A DNA stretch of 64,000 nt, from assembly GCA_016717265.1 (NCBI GenBank), contig JADKFX010000001.1:2058501-2122500 (forward strand). The letters are read 5' to 3'. Both the position numbers and the translations under genes were made by a program. Below, piece after piece: positions 34,009-43,368 of this stretch; the stretch's first letter is position 1, and each line of letters starts with the position of its first letter. The notes under the pieces were generated by a model. The model saw only the letters and a list, made by a program, of their open reading frames with translations, was not told the DNA's origin and did no database searches. This DNA is from Saprospiraceae bacterium (GTDB lineage: Bacteria; Bacteroidota; Bacteroidia; Chitinophagales; Saprospiraceae).

Positions 34009-35364
34009 ATGAAAAAACTAATTGAAACTTTAAAAAATATTTGGAGCATCACGGAATTAAAGGATAAGATCATTTATACCTTACTCCTCTTAATTATTTT
34101 TCGTGTAGGTTCTTTTATCGTATTACCTGGGGTTGATCCTCAAATTTTAAGCCAAAAAGCTACAAATTCAGCAAATAGTTTGTTTGGTTTAATTAGCAGC
34201 TATACGGGTGGAGCTTTTGACAAAGCATCCATTTTTGCGCTTGGAATTATGCCTTACATCACAGCTTCAATTATCGTCCAGTTATTAGGTTTTGCTGTGC
34301 CTTATTTTCAAAGATTACAACAAAAAGAAGGAGACGCTGGTAGAAAAAAATTAACTCAAATAACCCGTATATTAACCGTATTTATTACACTCGTACAGGG
34401 TGGTGGGTATTTGACATATGTAAAATCTATGGGAGCTGTAGATCCAAATGTAAGTGCATTTGTTTTTTGGTTTTCAAATAGTATTATTCTAACCGCCGGA
34501 ACTGTATTTTGTATGTGGTTAGGGGAACGTATTACAGATCGTGGAATTGGAAATGGAACTTCACTGATCATTATGATTGGGATTATATCTTCGCTACCAT
34601 CTGCATTTGCATTCGAATTAAACTCACAACAACTTTTATTGTTTTTAGTAGAATTAGTGATTTTATTCCTCATTGTTATTGCGTGTATATTAGTTATTCA
34701 AGGGGTTCGAAAAATTCCAATACAATTTGCAAAAAGAATGGTTGGACGGGGTACTGGTGCAATGCCTTTATCCACAAATCGAGATTATATTCCACTTAAA
34801 GTGAATGCTGCCGGGGTAATGCCAATCATCTTTGCACAAGCTATCTTATTCCTGCCATTAACTGCAGTGCAATATTTAACTTCCGATCCATCCTTAGGGA
34901 CAACTGGAATTTTACAAACACTTACGGATCCTTATGGATTTTGGCATAACTTTTTAACGTTTGTATTAGTCGTTGGATTTACATACATCTATACCGCTTT
35001 GATTGTAAATCCACAGAATTATGCAGAATATTTGAAAAGACAAAATGCATTTATACCTGGGATTAAACCTGGAGAAGATACGGAAGAATATATAGATACA
35101 ACTACAACAAGAATTACATTGCCAGGTGCAATTTTTCTTGGATTTTTAACGATTCTGCCATCCTTTGCAGCATTGTGTGGTGTGAATCCAGACTTTGCCA
35201 GATTCTTTGGTGGTTCATCCGTTTTAATTATGGTAGGCGTTATTTTAGATACCCTGTCACAAGTTGAGTCTTATCTACTGATGAGAAAATATGATGGTTT
35301 AGTTAAATCTGGAAGAATCGAAGGGCGCTTTAGTCAGGGAGTTGGTCCTGTTGTCAATGGATAA
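34009..35364 (+). CDS. secY: Protein translocase subunit SecY
   Basis: 451 residues with about ten transmembrane helices. The first helix region reads RVGSFIVLPGVDP; GIMPYITASIIVQLL and the C-terminal LLMRKYDGLVKSGRIEGR segment are conserved. It forms the channel for Sec-dependent export across the inner membrane, which T9SS cargo such as the GH13 enzyme in this window must pass first. Genes for SecE and SecG are not nearby. It is followed by map after 12 bases. Confidence 0.98.
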   Translation: MKKLIETLKNIWSITELKDKIIYTLLLLIIFRVGSFIVLPGVDPQILSQKATNSANSLFGLISSYTGGAFDKASIFALGIMPYITASIIVQLLGFAVPYFQRLQQKEGDAGRKKLTQITRILTVFITLVQGGGYLTYVKSMGAVDPNVSAFVFWFSNSIILTAGTVFCMWLGERITDRGIGNGTSLIIMIGIISSLPSAFAFELNSQQLLLFLVELVILFLIVIACILVIQGVRKIPIQFAKRMVGRGTGAMPLSTNRDYIPLKVNAAGVMPIIFAQAILFLPLTAVQYLTSDPSLGTTGILQTLTDPYGFWHNFLTFVLVVGFTYIYTALIVNPQNYAEYLKRQNAFIPGIKPGEDTEEYIDTTTTRITLPGAIFLGFLTILPSFAALCGVNPDFARFFGGSSVLIMVGVILDTLSQVESYLLMRKYDGLVKSGRIEGRFSQGVGPVVNG

Positions 35365-35376
35365 TATAGAATTCTG

Positions 35377-36177
35377 ATGATTTACCTCAAAACAGAAGAG
35401 GAAATCGAATGCATCCGACAAAGCTGTTTGTTGGTCTGTAAAACGATTGCCGAAATTGCTACCATGTTGAGACCGGGAATTACCGGTTTAGAATTGGATA
35501 AAAGAGCTGAAGAATTTATAAAGGATCATCATGCAGTGCCCGCATTTAAAGGGTATAACGGTTTTCCTGGTACGCTTTGCATTTCCAGAAACGAAGAAGT
35601 TGTGCATGGTATTCCGAATCATGATTCCCTGAAAGCAGGTGATATCGTTTCAATAGATTGTGGTGTTTCAGCCAATGGATTTTTTGGAGATGCGGCCTAC
35701 ACATTTGCTTTAGGAGACATTTCTGAAGCTGTAAAAATGTTGATGAAAGCTACCTTGGATTCTTTGAACGCAGGGATCAAAGAAGCAAAAGTTGGCAATC
35801 GAATAGGCGACATCAGTCAAGCAGTCCAGGATAGTACGGAAGGTAAATTTGGATTTGGTGTAGTTCGGGAATTGGTGGGTCATGGTATTGGAAGACAATT
35901 ACATGAACCTCCTGAAGTGCCAAATTTTGGAAAAAGAGGTCGCGGATTAGTCCTAAAAGAAGGATTGGTCATTGCAATCGAACCTATGATTAATTTAGGT
36001 ACAAAAAGAGTAAAGCAATTAAAAGATGGATGGACGGTAATTACCCAAGATAAAAAACCTTCCGCTCATTTTGAACATACAATTGTGGTAAGAAAAGAAG
36101 AAGGAGAGAGGCTGTCTGACCACAGTTTTATCGAAAATTCTGTTAAAAATAACATAGAATTGACAAAAATTAGTTAA
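35377..36177 (+). CDS. map: Methionine aminopeptidase, type I
   Basis: 266 residues. The metal ligands are in SIDCGVSANGFFGDAAYTF (two Asp), GHGIGRQLHEPP (His), AIEPMI (Glu) and HFEHTIVV (Glu). It removes the initiator methionine from new proteins. The C terminus is about 15 residues longer than the shortest type I enzymes. The position after secY is conserved in this phylum. Confidence 0.97.
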   Translation: MIYLKTEEEIECIRQSCLLVCKTIAEIATMLRPGITGLELDKRAEEFIKDHHAVPAFKGYNGFPGTLCISRNEEVVHGIPNHDSLKAGDIVSIDCGVSANGFFGDAAYTFALGDISEAVKMLMKATLDSLNAGIKEAKVGNRIGDISQAVQDSTEGKFGFGVVRELVGHGIGRQLHEPPEVPNFGKRGRGLVLKEGLVIAIEPMINLGTKRVKQLKDGWTVITQDKKPSAHFEHTIVVRKEEGERLSDHSFIENSVKNNIELTKIS

Positions 36178-36210
36178 AAAGATAGATATTTGCACTCCGA
36201 AATTTTTAAG

Positions 36211-36429
36211 ATGACCAAAAAGAACCTGATAACCCAGGATGGTACCATCGAAGAAGCCCTGTCTAACGCAATGTTTAGGGTTCGACTTCAGAATGACCAT
36301 CTCATCATTGCAACAATTTCGGGTAAAATGCGGATGAATTATATTCGGATTCTTCCTGGCGACAAAGTCTCAGTGGAAATGAGTCCATACGATTTATCCA
36401 GAGGAAGAATTACTTATAGGTATAAATAG
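36211..36429 (+). CDS. infA: Translation initiation factor IF-1
   Basis: 72 residues from the ATG at 36211; the frame extends upstream to a TTG at 36190, but the added residues do not belong to the family. MTKKNLITQDGTIEEAL, ISGKMRMNYIRI and LSRGRITYRYK define the OB-fold protein that occupies the A site during initiation. Confidence 0.97.
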   Translation: MTKKNLITQDGTIEEALSNAMFRVRLQNDHLIIATISGKMRMNYIRILPGDKVSVEMSPYDLSRGRITYRYK

Positions 36430-36435
36430 AATGAT

Positions 36436-36552
36436 ATGAAAGTTAGAACTTCAATAAAGAAAAGAACAGTGGACTGCAAATTTGTCCGTAGGAAAGGGAG
36501 ACTTTATATAATTAATAAAAAGAATCCTAAGTACAAACAACGTCAAGGTTAA
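36436..36552 (+). CDS. rpmJ: 50S ribosomal protein L36, zinc-free form
   Basis: 38 codons, ATG at 36436 and TAA at 36550-36552, with 6 bases from infA. The protein begins MKVRTSIKKR and ends KNPKYKQRQG. Zinc-type L36 has Cys11, Cys14, Cys27 and His32; here these are Thr, Cys, Asn and Lys, so the zinc site is lost apart from one cysteine. This form is common in the phylum. Confidence 0.95.
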   Translation: MKVRTSIKKRTVDCKFVRRKGRLYIINKKNPKYKQRQG

Positions 36553-36573
36553 TTCAAATCATTTAATCAATAT

Positions 36574-36951
36574 ATGGCACGTATTGCAGGTATCGATTTA
36601 CCAAAAAACAAAAGAGGGATTGTTGGATTAACCTATATCTATGGAATAGGCCCGACTACCGCAAGAACCATTCTTTCAAAAGTAGGAATTGGAGAGAGCA
36701 TTCGAGTAAATGAATGGTCAAACGAACAAGTTCAATCTATCCAACAACTTATTCAGGAAGAAATTAAAGTTGAAGGAGAATTAAGATCTGATGTCCAGTT
36801 AAGCATTAAGCGCTTAATGGATATTGCATGTTATAGAGGCATTCGTCATAGAAAAGGTTTGCCAGTAAGAGGGCAGCGTACGAAGACCAATGCGCGTACC
36901 AGAAAAGGAAAGAGAAAAACAGTTGCAAATAAGAAAAAAGCTACTAAATAA
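36574..36951 (+). CDS. rpsM: 30S ribosomal protein S13
   Basis: 125 residues. MARIAGIDLPKNKR and the C-terminal RGLPVRGQRTKTNARTRKG-like sequence are diagnostic. It contacts 23S rRNA in intersubunit bridges. It opens the alpha-operon part of the cluster, 21 bases after rpmJ. Confidence 0.98.
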   Translation: MARIAGIDLPKNKRGIVGLTYIYGIGPTTARTILSKVGIGESIRVNEWSNEQVQSIQQLIQEEIKVEGELRSDVQLSIKRLMDIACYRGIRHRKGLPVRGQRTKTNARTRKGKRKTVANKKKATK

Positions 36952-36972
36952 TCATAATCAGTTTTGTAAATT

Positions 36973-37359
36973 ATGGCAAAAGGTAAAAAGGCTAAAAAGA
37001 GAAAAGTAAAAGTAGATGCGGATGGCATAGCTTATATTCAAGCTACATTCAATAATATTATAATCTCTTTATGTAATAAAGCAGGGGAAGTAATATCCTG
37101 GTCAAGTGCTGGTAAATCTGGATTTAGAGGATCTAAGAAAAATACACCATTTGCAGCACAGATGTCTGCAAATACAGCAGCAGGTACTGCATTTGAAGCA
37201 GGAATGCGTTCCGCAGAAGTTTTTGTTAAAGGACCTGGTTCTGGTAGAGAAGCAGCAATTCGTGCTTTAGATAGCTCCGGAATAAAAATTACCAAAATCA
37301 TCGACTTAACACCCATTCCACATAATGGTTGTAGACCTCCAAAACATCGTAGAGTTTAA
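36973..37359 (+). CDS. rpsK: 30S ribosomal protein S11
   Basis: 128 residues. A lysine-rich start precedes AYIQATFNNIIISL, and the end IDLTPIPHNGCRPPKHRRV is conserved. It forms part of the 30S platform by the E site. Normal length and position. Confidence 0.98.
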   Translation: MAKGKKAKKRKVKVDADGIAYIQATFNNIIISLCNKAGEVISWSSAGKSGFRGSKKNTPFAAQMSANTAAGTAFEAGMRSAEVFVKGPGSGREAAIRALDSSGIKITKIIDLTPIPHNGCRPPKHRRV

Positions 37360-37384
37360 TAGTTTATAATAGCAGCGTTTTAAT

Positions 37385-37996
37385 ATGGCAAGATATACTG
37401 GACCGGTAACTAAAAAATCAAGATCATTTGGTCAGTCTTTAACAGGGTATGATAAATCTTTTGAGAAAAAGAAATATGCTCCAGGTCAACATGGACCTTC
37501 CCGGAAAAAGAAACAAAGATCAGATTATGCATTGCAATTGATTGAAAAACAAAAGGCAAAATATACTTATGGTGTATTAGAGCGCCAATTCAGAAATATT
37601 TTTCACGATGCACATAAAAAAGAAGGTGTAACAGGTGAAAATTTATTCCAATATTTGGAAGCAAGGTTAGATAATACGGTTTACCGTATGGGTATTTCAC
37701 CAACTCGTAAAGGAGCACGGCAAATGGTTTCTCACCGACATATTACAGTGAATGGTAAATTAGTTAATATCCCTTCATATCGTTTGAAACCAGGAGATAC
37801 TGTTTCCATTAGAGGAAATTCACAAGGACTTGATTTTGTAAAACATCAGGTTGCCCAAAAAACAGATATTAGAAGATTTCCATGGCTCGAGTGGAATTCA
37901 GATAAAATGGAAGGAAAATTTATTCAGTATCCTTCAAGAGAGCAAGTCCCAGAACAGATAAAAGAACAATTGATTGTCGAATTGTATTCTAAGTAA
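37385..37996 (+). CDS. rpsD: 30S ribosomal protein S4, zinc-free form
   Basis: 203 residues. The N terminus (MARYTGPVTKKSRSFGQSL) lacks the CxxC zinc motifs found in some S4 proteins. The S4 RNA-binding domain (LEARLDNTVYRMGIS, then VSHRHITVNGKLVNIPS) is intact. It is a primary 16S-binding protein and in some bacteria a repressor of the alpha operon. Confidence 0.98.
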   Translation: MARYTGPVTKKSRSFGQSLTGYDKSFEKKKYAPGQHGPSRKKKQRSDYALQLIEKQKAKYTYGVLERQFRNIFHDAHKKEGVTGENLFQYLEARLDNTVYRMGISPTRKGARQMVSHRHITVNGKLVNIPSYRLKPGDTVSIRGNSQGLDFVKHQVAQKTDIRRFPWLEWNSDKMEGKFIQYPSREQVPEQIKEQLIVELYSK

Positions 37997-38026
37997 TTTC
38001 TTTATTGCAAAATTAAACGTTCAAAT

Positions 38027-39025
38027 ATGAGTATTCTAAACTTTCAAAAGCCGGATCAGATTATACTTCAAAAAGCAACCGACTTTGAAGGGATTTTTGA
38101 ATTCAAACCATTGGAACCTGGATTTGGACAAACCATTGGGAACTCTTTAAGAAGAATCTTATTGTCTTCATTAGAAGGCTTTGCGATTTCTTATGTGAGA
38201 ATTGCAGGCGTAGAGCATGAATTTGCTACTATTAAAGGCGTAATGGAAGATGTAGTTGAAATTATTCTTAATTTAAAGCAAGTTTGTTTGAAGCCAATTA
38301 TGGATGCAAACAACCTTAAAGAAGAAAAAATCTATATCACTATTAGTGGCAAAGACACTTTTACCGCAGGTGATTTAGAAGCTAGTACCAATGTTTTTAA
38401 AGTTACAAATCCTGAATTGGTCATTTGTAGAATGGAGCCATTTGTAAATCTTGAAATGGAATTAACCATTACGAAAGGTCGTGGTTATGTGCCAGCTGAT
38501 GAGATGATCACAAAAGATTTACCAATCGGAATTATACCAGTAGATGCAATTTATACTCCAATCAAAAAAGTATCTTATAGTATTTCTAATACGCGGGTAG
38601 GCCAAAAGACGGATTATGAAAAATTGATGTTGGATGTAAAAACAGATGGCACAATTCATCCGGAAGAAGCAGTTAAAGAAGCTGCTAGAATTATGATTCA
38701 ACATTTAATGTTGATTACAGATGAAAATATCACATTTGAAGATGCAGTTCGTAAAGAAGACACCATTGTTGACGAGCATGTACTTCATATGAGAAAATTA
38801 TTGAAAACACCATTAGAAGATTTGGATTTGTCAGTGCGCGCTTACAATTGTTTGAAAGCTGCTAAGATAAATTCATTAGCCGAAATGGTTAAATACGATA
38901 CACACGAATTACTAAAGTTTAGAAACTTCGGAAAGAAATCATTAGTGGAAATAGAAGAATTGCTTCAAACTAAAAACTTAAGTTTTGGTATGGATCTTTC
39001 TAAATATAAATTGGACGAAGATTAG
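38027..39025 (+). CDS. rpoA: DNA-directed RNA polymerase subunit alpha
   Basis: 332 residues. The N-terminal assembly domain has GFGQTIGNSLRRILLSSLEG; the C-terminal domain (about 250-325) has LSVRAYNCLKAAKINSLAE and FGKKSLVEIEELL, the helix-hairpin-helix region that contacts UP elements and activators. Standard length. Lies between rpsD (30 bases) and rplQ (37 bases). Confidence 0.98.
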   Translation: MSILNFQKPDQIILQKATDFEGIFEFKPLEPGFGQTIGNSLRRILLSSLEGFAISYVRIAGVEHEFATIKGVMEDVVEIILNLKQVCLKPIMDANNLKEEKIYITISGKDTFTAGDLEASTNVFKVTNPELVICRMEPFVNLEMELTITKGRGYVPADEMITKDLPIGIIPVDAIYTPIKKVSYSISNTRVGQKTDYEKLMLDVKTDGTIHPEEAVKEAARIMIQHLMLITDENITFEDAVRKEDTIVDEHVLHMRKLLKTPLEDLDLSVRAYNCLKAAKINSLAEMVKYDTHELLKFRNFGKKSLVEIEELLQTKNLSFGMDLSKYKLDED

Positions 39026-39062
39026 TCCAATTAAATAAAATATAACAGTAAATTAAATTGTC

Positions 39063-39566
39063 ATGCGTCACGGGAAAGCATTTAATCATTTAAGTAGAAA
39101 GAAAGGACATAGAATGGCTCTTTTGAGAAATCTTGCATCTGCTTTGATTACTCATAAAAGAATTACAACCACTTTGGCAAAAGCAAAAGCATTAAGAGTC
39201 TATATTGAACCCCTAATGACGAAAGCAAAAAGTAATACTACACATTCAAGAAGAACGGTTTTTAGTTATTTGCAAAATAAAGATTCTATTACTGAACTAT
39301 TTAGTGCAGTAGCAGCTAAAATCGCAGAACGTCCAGGTGGATATACTCGTATAATACGCACCGGTTTCCGGAAAGGAGATGGAGCAGAAATGGCAATGAT
39401 CGAAATGGTTGACTTTAATGAAATTATGGTTTCAGCATCTAAGTCAGCGGCACCAACTGCAGTCGTTAAGAAAACGAGACGAGGAGGTGGAAAACTAAAG
39501 AAAACAGACACACCAAATGAAGAGCGTTCTGGTGCTAACGAGAACCCTGCTTCAGTTCAGGAATAA
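39063..39566 (+). CDS. rplQ: 50S ribosomal protein L17 with charged tail
   Basis: 167 residues. The core, about 1-118, begins MRHGKAFNHLSRKKGHR and includes PGGYTRIIRTGFRKGDGAEMA. About 45 further residues are rich in Lys, Arg, Glu, Asn and Ala and are probably disordered, as in other Bacteroidota. It is the last gene of the cluster; a terminator follows directly. Confidence 0.97.
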   Translation: MRHGKAFNHLSRKKGHRMALLRNLASALITHKRITTTLAKAKALRVYIEPLMTKAKSNTTHSRRTVFSYLQNKDSITELFSAVAAKIAERPGGYTRIIRTGFRKGDGAEMAMIEMVDFNEIMVSASKSAAPTAVVKKTRRGGGKLKKTDTPNEERSGANENPASVQE

Positions 39567-39572
39567 GATATA

Positions 39573-39598
39573 AGCGGCAATTTTGCCGCTTTTTTTTT
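39573..39598 (+). terminator. Terminator of the ribosomal cluster
   Basis: AGCGGCAA (39573-39580) pairs with TTGCCGCT (39583-39590), followed by eight T residues to 39598. A strong intrinsic terminator 6 bases after rplQ. Confidence 0.9.
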
Positions 39599-39649
39599 GC
39601 TATTTTGCAAATAATCTCAGAGAAAGCATTAGATCAGTCGGGTACTTTA

Positions 39650-39657
39650 TATATTTG
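39650..39657 (+). promoter_or_regulatory. -7 element for carA
   Basis: TATATTTG fits TAnnTTTG, 25 bases before the carA ATG and after the cluster terminator. No clean TTTG lies at the -33 position. Confidence 0.5.
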
Positions 39658-39682
39658 CAAAAATTTAATATAAATTATTTTT

Positions 39683-40816
39683 ATGTCAAGTTTAAATCAG
39701 CAGGAAGCCTGGCTCTTATTACAAGATGGAACTCGTTTTAAAGGCTACGCTGCTGGTAAAATTGGCACTTGTGGTGGTGAAATCTGCTTTAACACAGGCA
39801 TGACCGGATATCAGGAGATTTATACAGATCCTAGTTATTTCGGTCAAATCATGGTGAATACAAATGTCCATATTGGCAATTATGGAATTTTATCTAAAGA
39901 ATCAGAATCTGACCAAGTACAAATAAAAGGATTGGTATGTAGAAATTTTTCTAGCCATATGAGCCGATCCATGGCTACTGAAAGTTTACAAGAGTATTTA
40001 GAAAGAAATAATATAGTCTGTATTTATGGGATTGATACCCGGGCATTAGTCCGCCATATTCGAATCCATGGTGCAATGAATGCCGTAATCTCTTCTGAAG
40101 TTCAGGATATTGAAATATTAAATGAATTATTGCACTCCGTTCCAAATATGCAAGGTCTGGAATTAGCCTCTAAAGTGACTACAGAATCTGCCTATTTTGT
40201 TGGAAATCCTGCATCAAAATTCAAAGTTGCCGCAATGGATTTCGGTATTAAAAAAAGCATCCTAAAACAATTGGAAGCCGTTGGATTTTATGTTAAAGTG
40301 TTTCCTGCAAAAACAGAATTCAAAGAAATAAATAAATGGAATCCAGATGCATTTTTTCTTTCAAATGGTCCAGGGGATCCAGAACCAATGGATTATGCTA
40401 TTGAGAATATTAGTCAAATGATACATACTAAGAAACCCGTTTTTGGTATTTGTCTTGGACATCAATTAATAAGTCTTGCAATTGGAATTTCAACATTCAA
40501 AATGCACCACGGTCATCGTGGAACAAATCATCCGGTTAAAAATCTAATTACCGGATTAGGCGAAATTACAAGCCAAAACCATGGATTTTCTGTAGCAATG
40601 AACGATATACAAAAAAGACATGAAGAGGTAAGTCTTAGCCATATAAATTTGAATGATCAATCCGTTGAAGGTATTAAACTTACTAAATTTCCAGTGTTTA
40701 GTGTACAATACCATCCGGAAGCAGGTCCAGGCCCCCATGATTCAAGATATTTATTTAATCAATTTTATGAACTTACTGCAAGTTTAAACCAAGTCTATTC
40801 AACCATCCATGAGTGA
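39683..40816 (+). CDS. carA: Carbamoyl-phosphate synthase small subunit
   Basis: 377 residues. The N-terminal domain has FNTGMTGYQEIYTDPSY; the class I glutaminase domain has SNGPGDPEPM, the nucleophile cysteine in FGICLGHQL, and the catalytic His-Glu in QYHPEAGPGPHD. It supplies ammonia from glutamine to CarB for arginine and pyrimidine synthesis. The carB gene is not in the window. Its 3' end overlaps the eno start by 8 bases. Confidence 0.97.
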   Translation: MSSLNQQEAWLLLQDGTRFKGYAAGKIGTCGGEICFNTGMTGYQEIYTDPSYFGQIMVNTNVHIGNYGILSKESESDQVQIKGLVCRNFSSHMSRSMATESLQEYLERNNIVCIYGIDTRALVRHIRIHGAMNAVISSEVQDIEILNELLHSVPNMQGLELASKVTTESAYFVGNPASKFKVAAMDFGIKKSILKQLEAVGFYVKVFPAKTEFKEINKWNPDAFFLSNGPGDPEPMDYAIENISQMIHTKKPVFGICLGHQLISLAIGISTFKMHHGHRGTNHPVKNLITGLGEITSQNHGFSVAMNDIQKRHEEVSLSHINLNDQSVEGIKLTKFPVFSVQYHPEAGPGPHDSRYLFNQFYELTASLNQVYSTIHE

Positions 40817-42095
40817 ACTAATCGATATCCGAGCAAGGCAAATTCTTGATAGTAGAGGATTTCCAACAATTGAGGTAGAGGTCGAAACAGAATATGGAAT
40901 CGTAGAACGTGCTGCTGTTCCTTCTGGAGCTTCTACAGGCAAACATGAGGCCCTTGAATTAAGAGACGGGGATCCATTGAAATATAAAGGAAAAGGGGTT
41001 CTAACTGCTTGTCAGCATGTTGAGGAAGAACTCGCAGATTTACTTTTAGGAATGGATGTTGCGCAACAACGAGAAATTGATCACACCATGATAGAAGCCG
41101 ATGGCACTAAAAATAAATCGCGATTTGGTGCCAATGCAATTTTAGGAATTTCACTTGCAGTTGCTAAAGCTGCTGCTGTCGAGGCTAACTTACCACTTTA
41201 TAGATATATTGGCGGCGTAAATGCATGTACCATGCCAGTGCCCTTGATGAATATAATTAATGGAGGTGCACATGCAGATAATAAGCTAGATTTTCAAGAG
41301 TTTATGATTGCGCCAATTGGAGCAAGCTCTTTTGCGGAAGCATTGAGAATGGGCTCTGAGGTGTTTCATGCCTTAAAATCGGTATTGAAAGCGCAAGGTC
41401 ATGCTACCAACGTTGGGGATGAAGGTGGTTTCGCTCCTGCATTTTCAACTAATGAGGAAGCTTTGGATTTTATAATGATAGCAATTGAAGAAGCCGGTTA
41501 TAAAGCGGGTTCGGATATCGTCTTGGCTATGGATCCAGCAGTTTCAGAATTGTACGATGAAGTTTCAAGAAACTATGTTTTTCATAAATCAGATGGACGC
41601 AAATTGAGTAGTGATCAAATGATAGAATATTGGATAGATCTAATAAAAAAGTATCCTATTCGATCTATTGAAGACGGGCTCGCAGAAGATGATTGGGATG
41701 CTTGGCAGAAAATTACGAGCAAAGTTGGAAATACACTTCAGTTGGTTGGTGATGATTTGTTTGTCACAAATCCAACCAGGATAAGAAAAGGGATTCAACA
41801 AAAAGCCGGAAATGCAGTATTAATTAAAGTCAATCAAATTGGTACCTTAACAGAAACCATGGAAGCGGTTCAATTAGCACAGGCAAATTCATTTAAATGT
41901 GTTATGAGTCATCGTTCTGGTGAAACAGAAGATACAACCATCGCAGATTTGGCTGTTGCACTGAATTGCGGGCAAATTAAAACCGGTTCACTTTCAAGAT
42001 CAGATCGGGTGGCAAAATATAATCAGCTATTAAGAATCGAAGAGGAGTTGGGAACTCAGTCATATTATCCAGGCAAAATGATATTTGATAAATAA
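40809..42095 (+). CDS. eno: Enolase
   Basis: 428 residues. Signatures are ARQILDSRGFPTIEVEV, the metal ligand regions AMDPAVSE and SIEDGLAEDDW and GDDLFVTN, and the family signature LIKVNQIGTLTE with SHRSGETED. It converts 2-phosphoglycerate to phosphoenolpyruvate. Its ATG lies inside the last codons of carA, so translation is probably coupled. Confidence 0.98.
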   Translation: MSELIDIRARQILDSRGFPTIEVEVETEYGIVERAAVPSGASTGKHEALELRDGDPLKYKGKGVLTACQHVEEELADLLLGMDVAQQREIDHTMIEADGTKNKSRFGANAILGISLAVAKAAAVEANLPLYRYIGGVNACTMPVPLMNIINGGAHADNKLDFQEFMIAPIGASSFAEALRMGSEVFHALKSVLKAQGHATNVGDEGGFAPAFSTNEEALDFIMIAIEEAGYKAGSDIVLAMDPAVSELYDEVSRNYVFHKSDGRKLSSDQMIEYWIDLIKKYPIRSIEDGLAEDDWDAWQKITSKVGNTLQLVGDDLFVTNPTRIRKGIQQKAGNAVLIKVNQIGTLTETMEAVQLAQANSFKCVMSHRSGETEDTTIADLAVALNCGQIKTGSLSRSDRVAKYNQLLRIEEELGTQSYYPGKMIFDK

Positions 42096-42103
42096 ATATT
42101 ATA

Positions 42104-42111
42104 TATATTTG
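42104..42111 (+). promoter_or_regulatory. Possible -7 element for the ftsB-like gene
   Basis: TATATTTG, with a TTTG at 42084-42087 at a shorter spacing of 16 bases. It lies 26 bases before the start of the division gene and inside a short AT-rich spacer. Confidence 0.35.
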
Positions 42112-42137
42112 CCTAATATTCCCATGATTGTGTTTTA

Positions 42138-42440
42138 ATGAAAAAATCTATCTTATTTATTTCTAAGATTCCTGGCTGGATTCGTACTCATAAATATTGG
42201 CTTACCGGAGTATCTTTTATAGTCTATATGCTGTTTTTTGATCAGTATCGTATTCCCGTTGCGTTTACTATTTATAAAAATTTGAATACCCTTGAAAAGG
42301 AAAAAGTAGAGTTTCAAAAATTAATTGTAAAAGTTCGGGAAGATAAAAGCGATATTGAGAATAATTATGAGAAATTTGCGCGCGAAAAATATTACATGTC
42401 TAGATCTGATGAAGACGTGTTTGTAATTGAAAAACAGTAA
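42138..42440 (+). CDS. Septum formation initiator (DivIC/FtsB-like)
   Basis: 100 residues. A basic N terminus is followed by one membrane helix (about 23-38, WLTGVSFIVYMLFF), then a coiled coil (TLEKEKVEFQKLIVKVREDKSD) and the conserved end FAREKYYMSRSDEDVFVIE. Topology and size match DivIC/FtsB, which works with FtsL and FtsQ in the divisome. The position after eno is common in this phylum. It is followed by sucD after 15 bases. Confidence 0.88.
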   Translation: MKKSILFISKIPGWIRTHKYWLTGVSFIVYMLFFDQYRIPVAFTIYKNLNTLEKEKVEFQKLIVKVREDKSDIENNYEKFAREKYYMSRSDEDVFVIEKQ

Positions 42441-42455
42441 ATTTTTAAAAACATT

Positions 42456-43334
42456 ATGGCAGTATTGGTTGGATCTCAATCCAAAGTGATTGTTCAGGGT
42501 TTTACAGGCAAGGAAGGAAGTTTTCATGCAGAACAAATGATTGCTTATGGAACGAATGTAGTGGGTGGTGTTACACCCGGGAAAGGTGGCCAATTTCACT
42601 TAGACAAACCTGTTTTTAATACAGTGAAGGAAGCGGTACTAAAAGCGGATGCAAATACTACGATCATTTTTGTCCCACCTGCATTTGCAGCAGATGCAAT
42701 TATGGAAGCTGCAGAAGCAGGAATTACCGTCATCGTCTGTATTACTGAAGGCGTACCCGTGCAAGACATGATAAAAGTCAAGGAGTATTTAAAAAATTAT
42801 CCTTGTAGATTAATAGGTCCAAACTGTCCTGGAGTGATTTCACCTGGCGAAGCTAAAATTGGTATCATGCCAGGGTTTATTCACCAAAAGGGAACTATTG
42901 GAATTGTTTCCAGATCTGGTACCCTTACTTATGAAGCGGTCGATCAAGTAACAAAAGCTGGTTTAGGACAATCCACCTGCATCGGTATTGGTGGCGATCC
43001 AATTCCGGGTACGACGACCTTAGAAGCCATTCAAATGTTGATGTCAGATTACCAAACAGAAGGGATTATTATGATTGGTGAGATTGGAGGAAATATGGAG
43101 GCCGAAGCAGCCCAATGGATTAAAGAATATGGAACCAAGCCAGTTGTAGGATTTATTGCAGGAAAAACCGCACCTAAAGGCCGCAAAATGGGGCATGCTG
43201 GCGCTATTATTGGAGGTAAAGATGACACTGCTGAGGCAAAAATGGAAATTATGGCCGAATGTGGTATTCATGTTGTAACTTCTCCTGCGGAAATTGGAGC
43301 TACGATGAAACAAGTGCTTAATTCAATAAAATAA
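42456..43334 (+). CDS. sucD: Succinyl-CoA ligase subunit alpha
   Basis: 292 residues. The CoA-binding N terminus has QGFTGKEGSFHAEQ; RLIGPNCPGVISPGE follows, and the active-site histidine is in GRKMGHAGAIIGG. With SucC it makes ATP or GTP from succinyl-CoA in the TCA cycle. The beta-subunit gene is not adjacent, so the two subunits are made from different loci. Confidence 0.97.
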   Translation: MAVLVGSQSKVIVQGFTGKEGSFHAEQMIAYGTNVVGGVTPGKGGQFHLDKPVFNTVKEAVLKADANTTIIFVPPAFAADAIMEAAEAGITVIVCITEGVPVQDMIKVKEYLKNYPCRLIGPNCPGVISPGEAKIGIMPGFIHQKGTIGIVSRSGTLTYEAVDQVTKAGLGQSTCIGIGGDPIPGTTTLEAIQMLMSDYQTEGIIMIGEIGGNMEAEAAQWIKEYGTKPVVGFIAGKTAPKGRKMGHAGAIIGGKDDTAEAKMEIMAECGIHVVTSPAEIGATMKQVLNSIK

Positions 43335-43368
43335 AAGCTTTCCTTTAATTTTAAATACTTCAATATTT

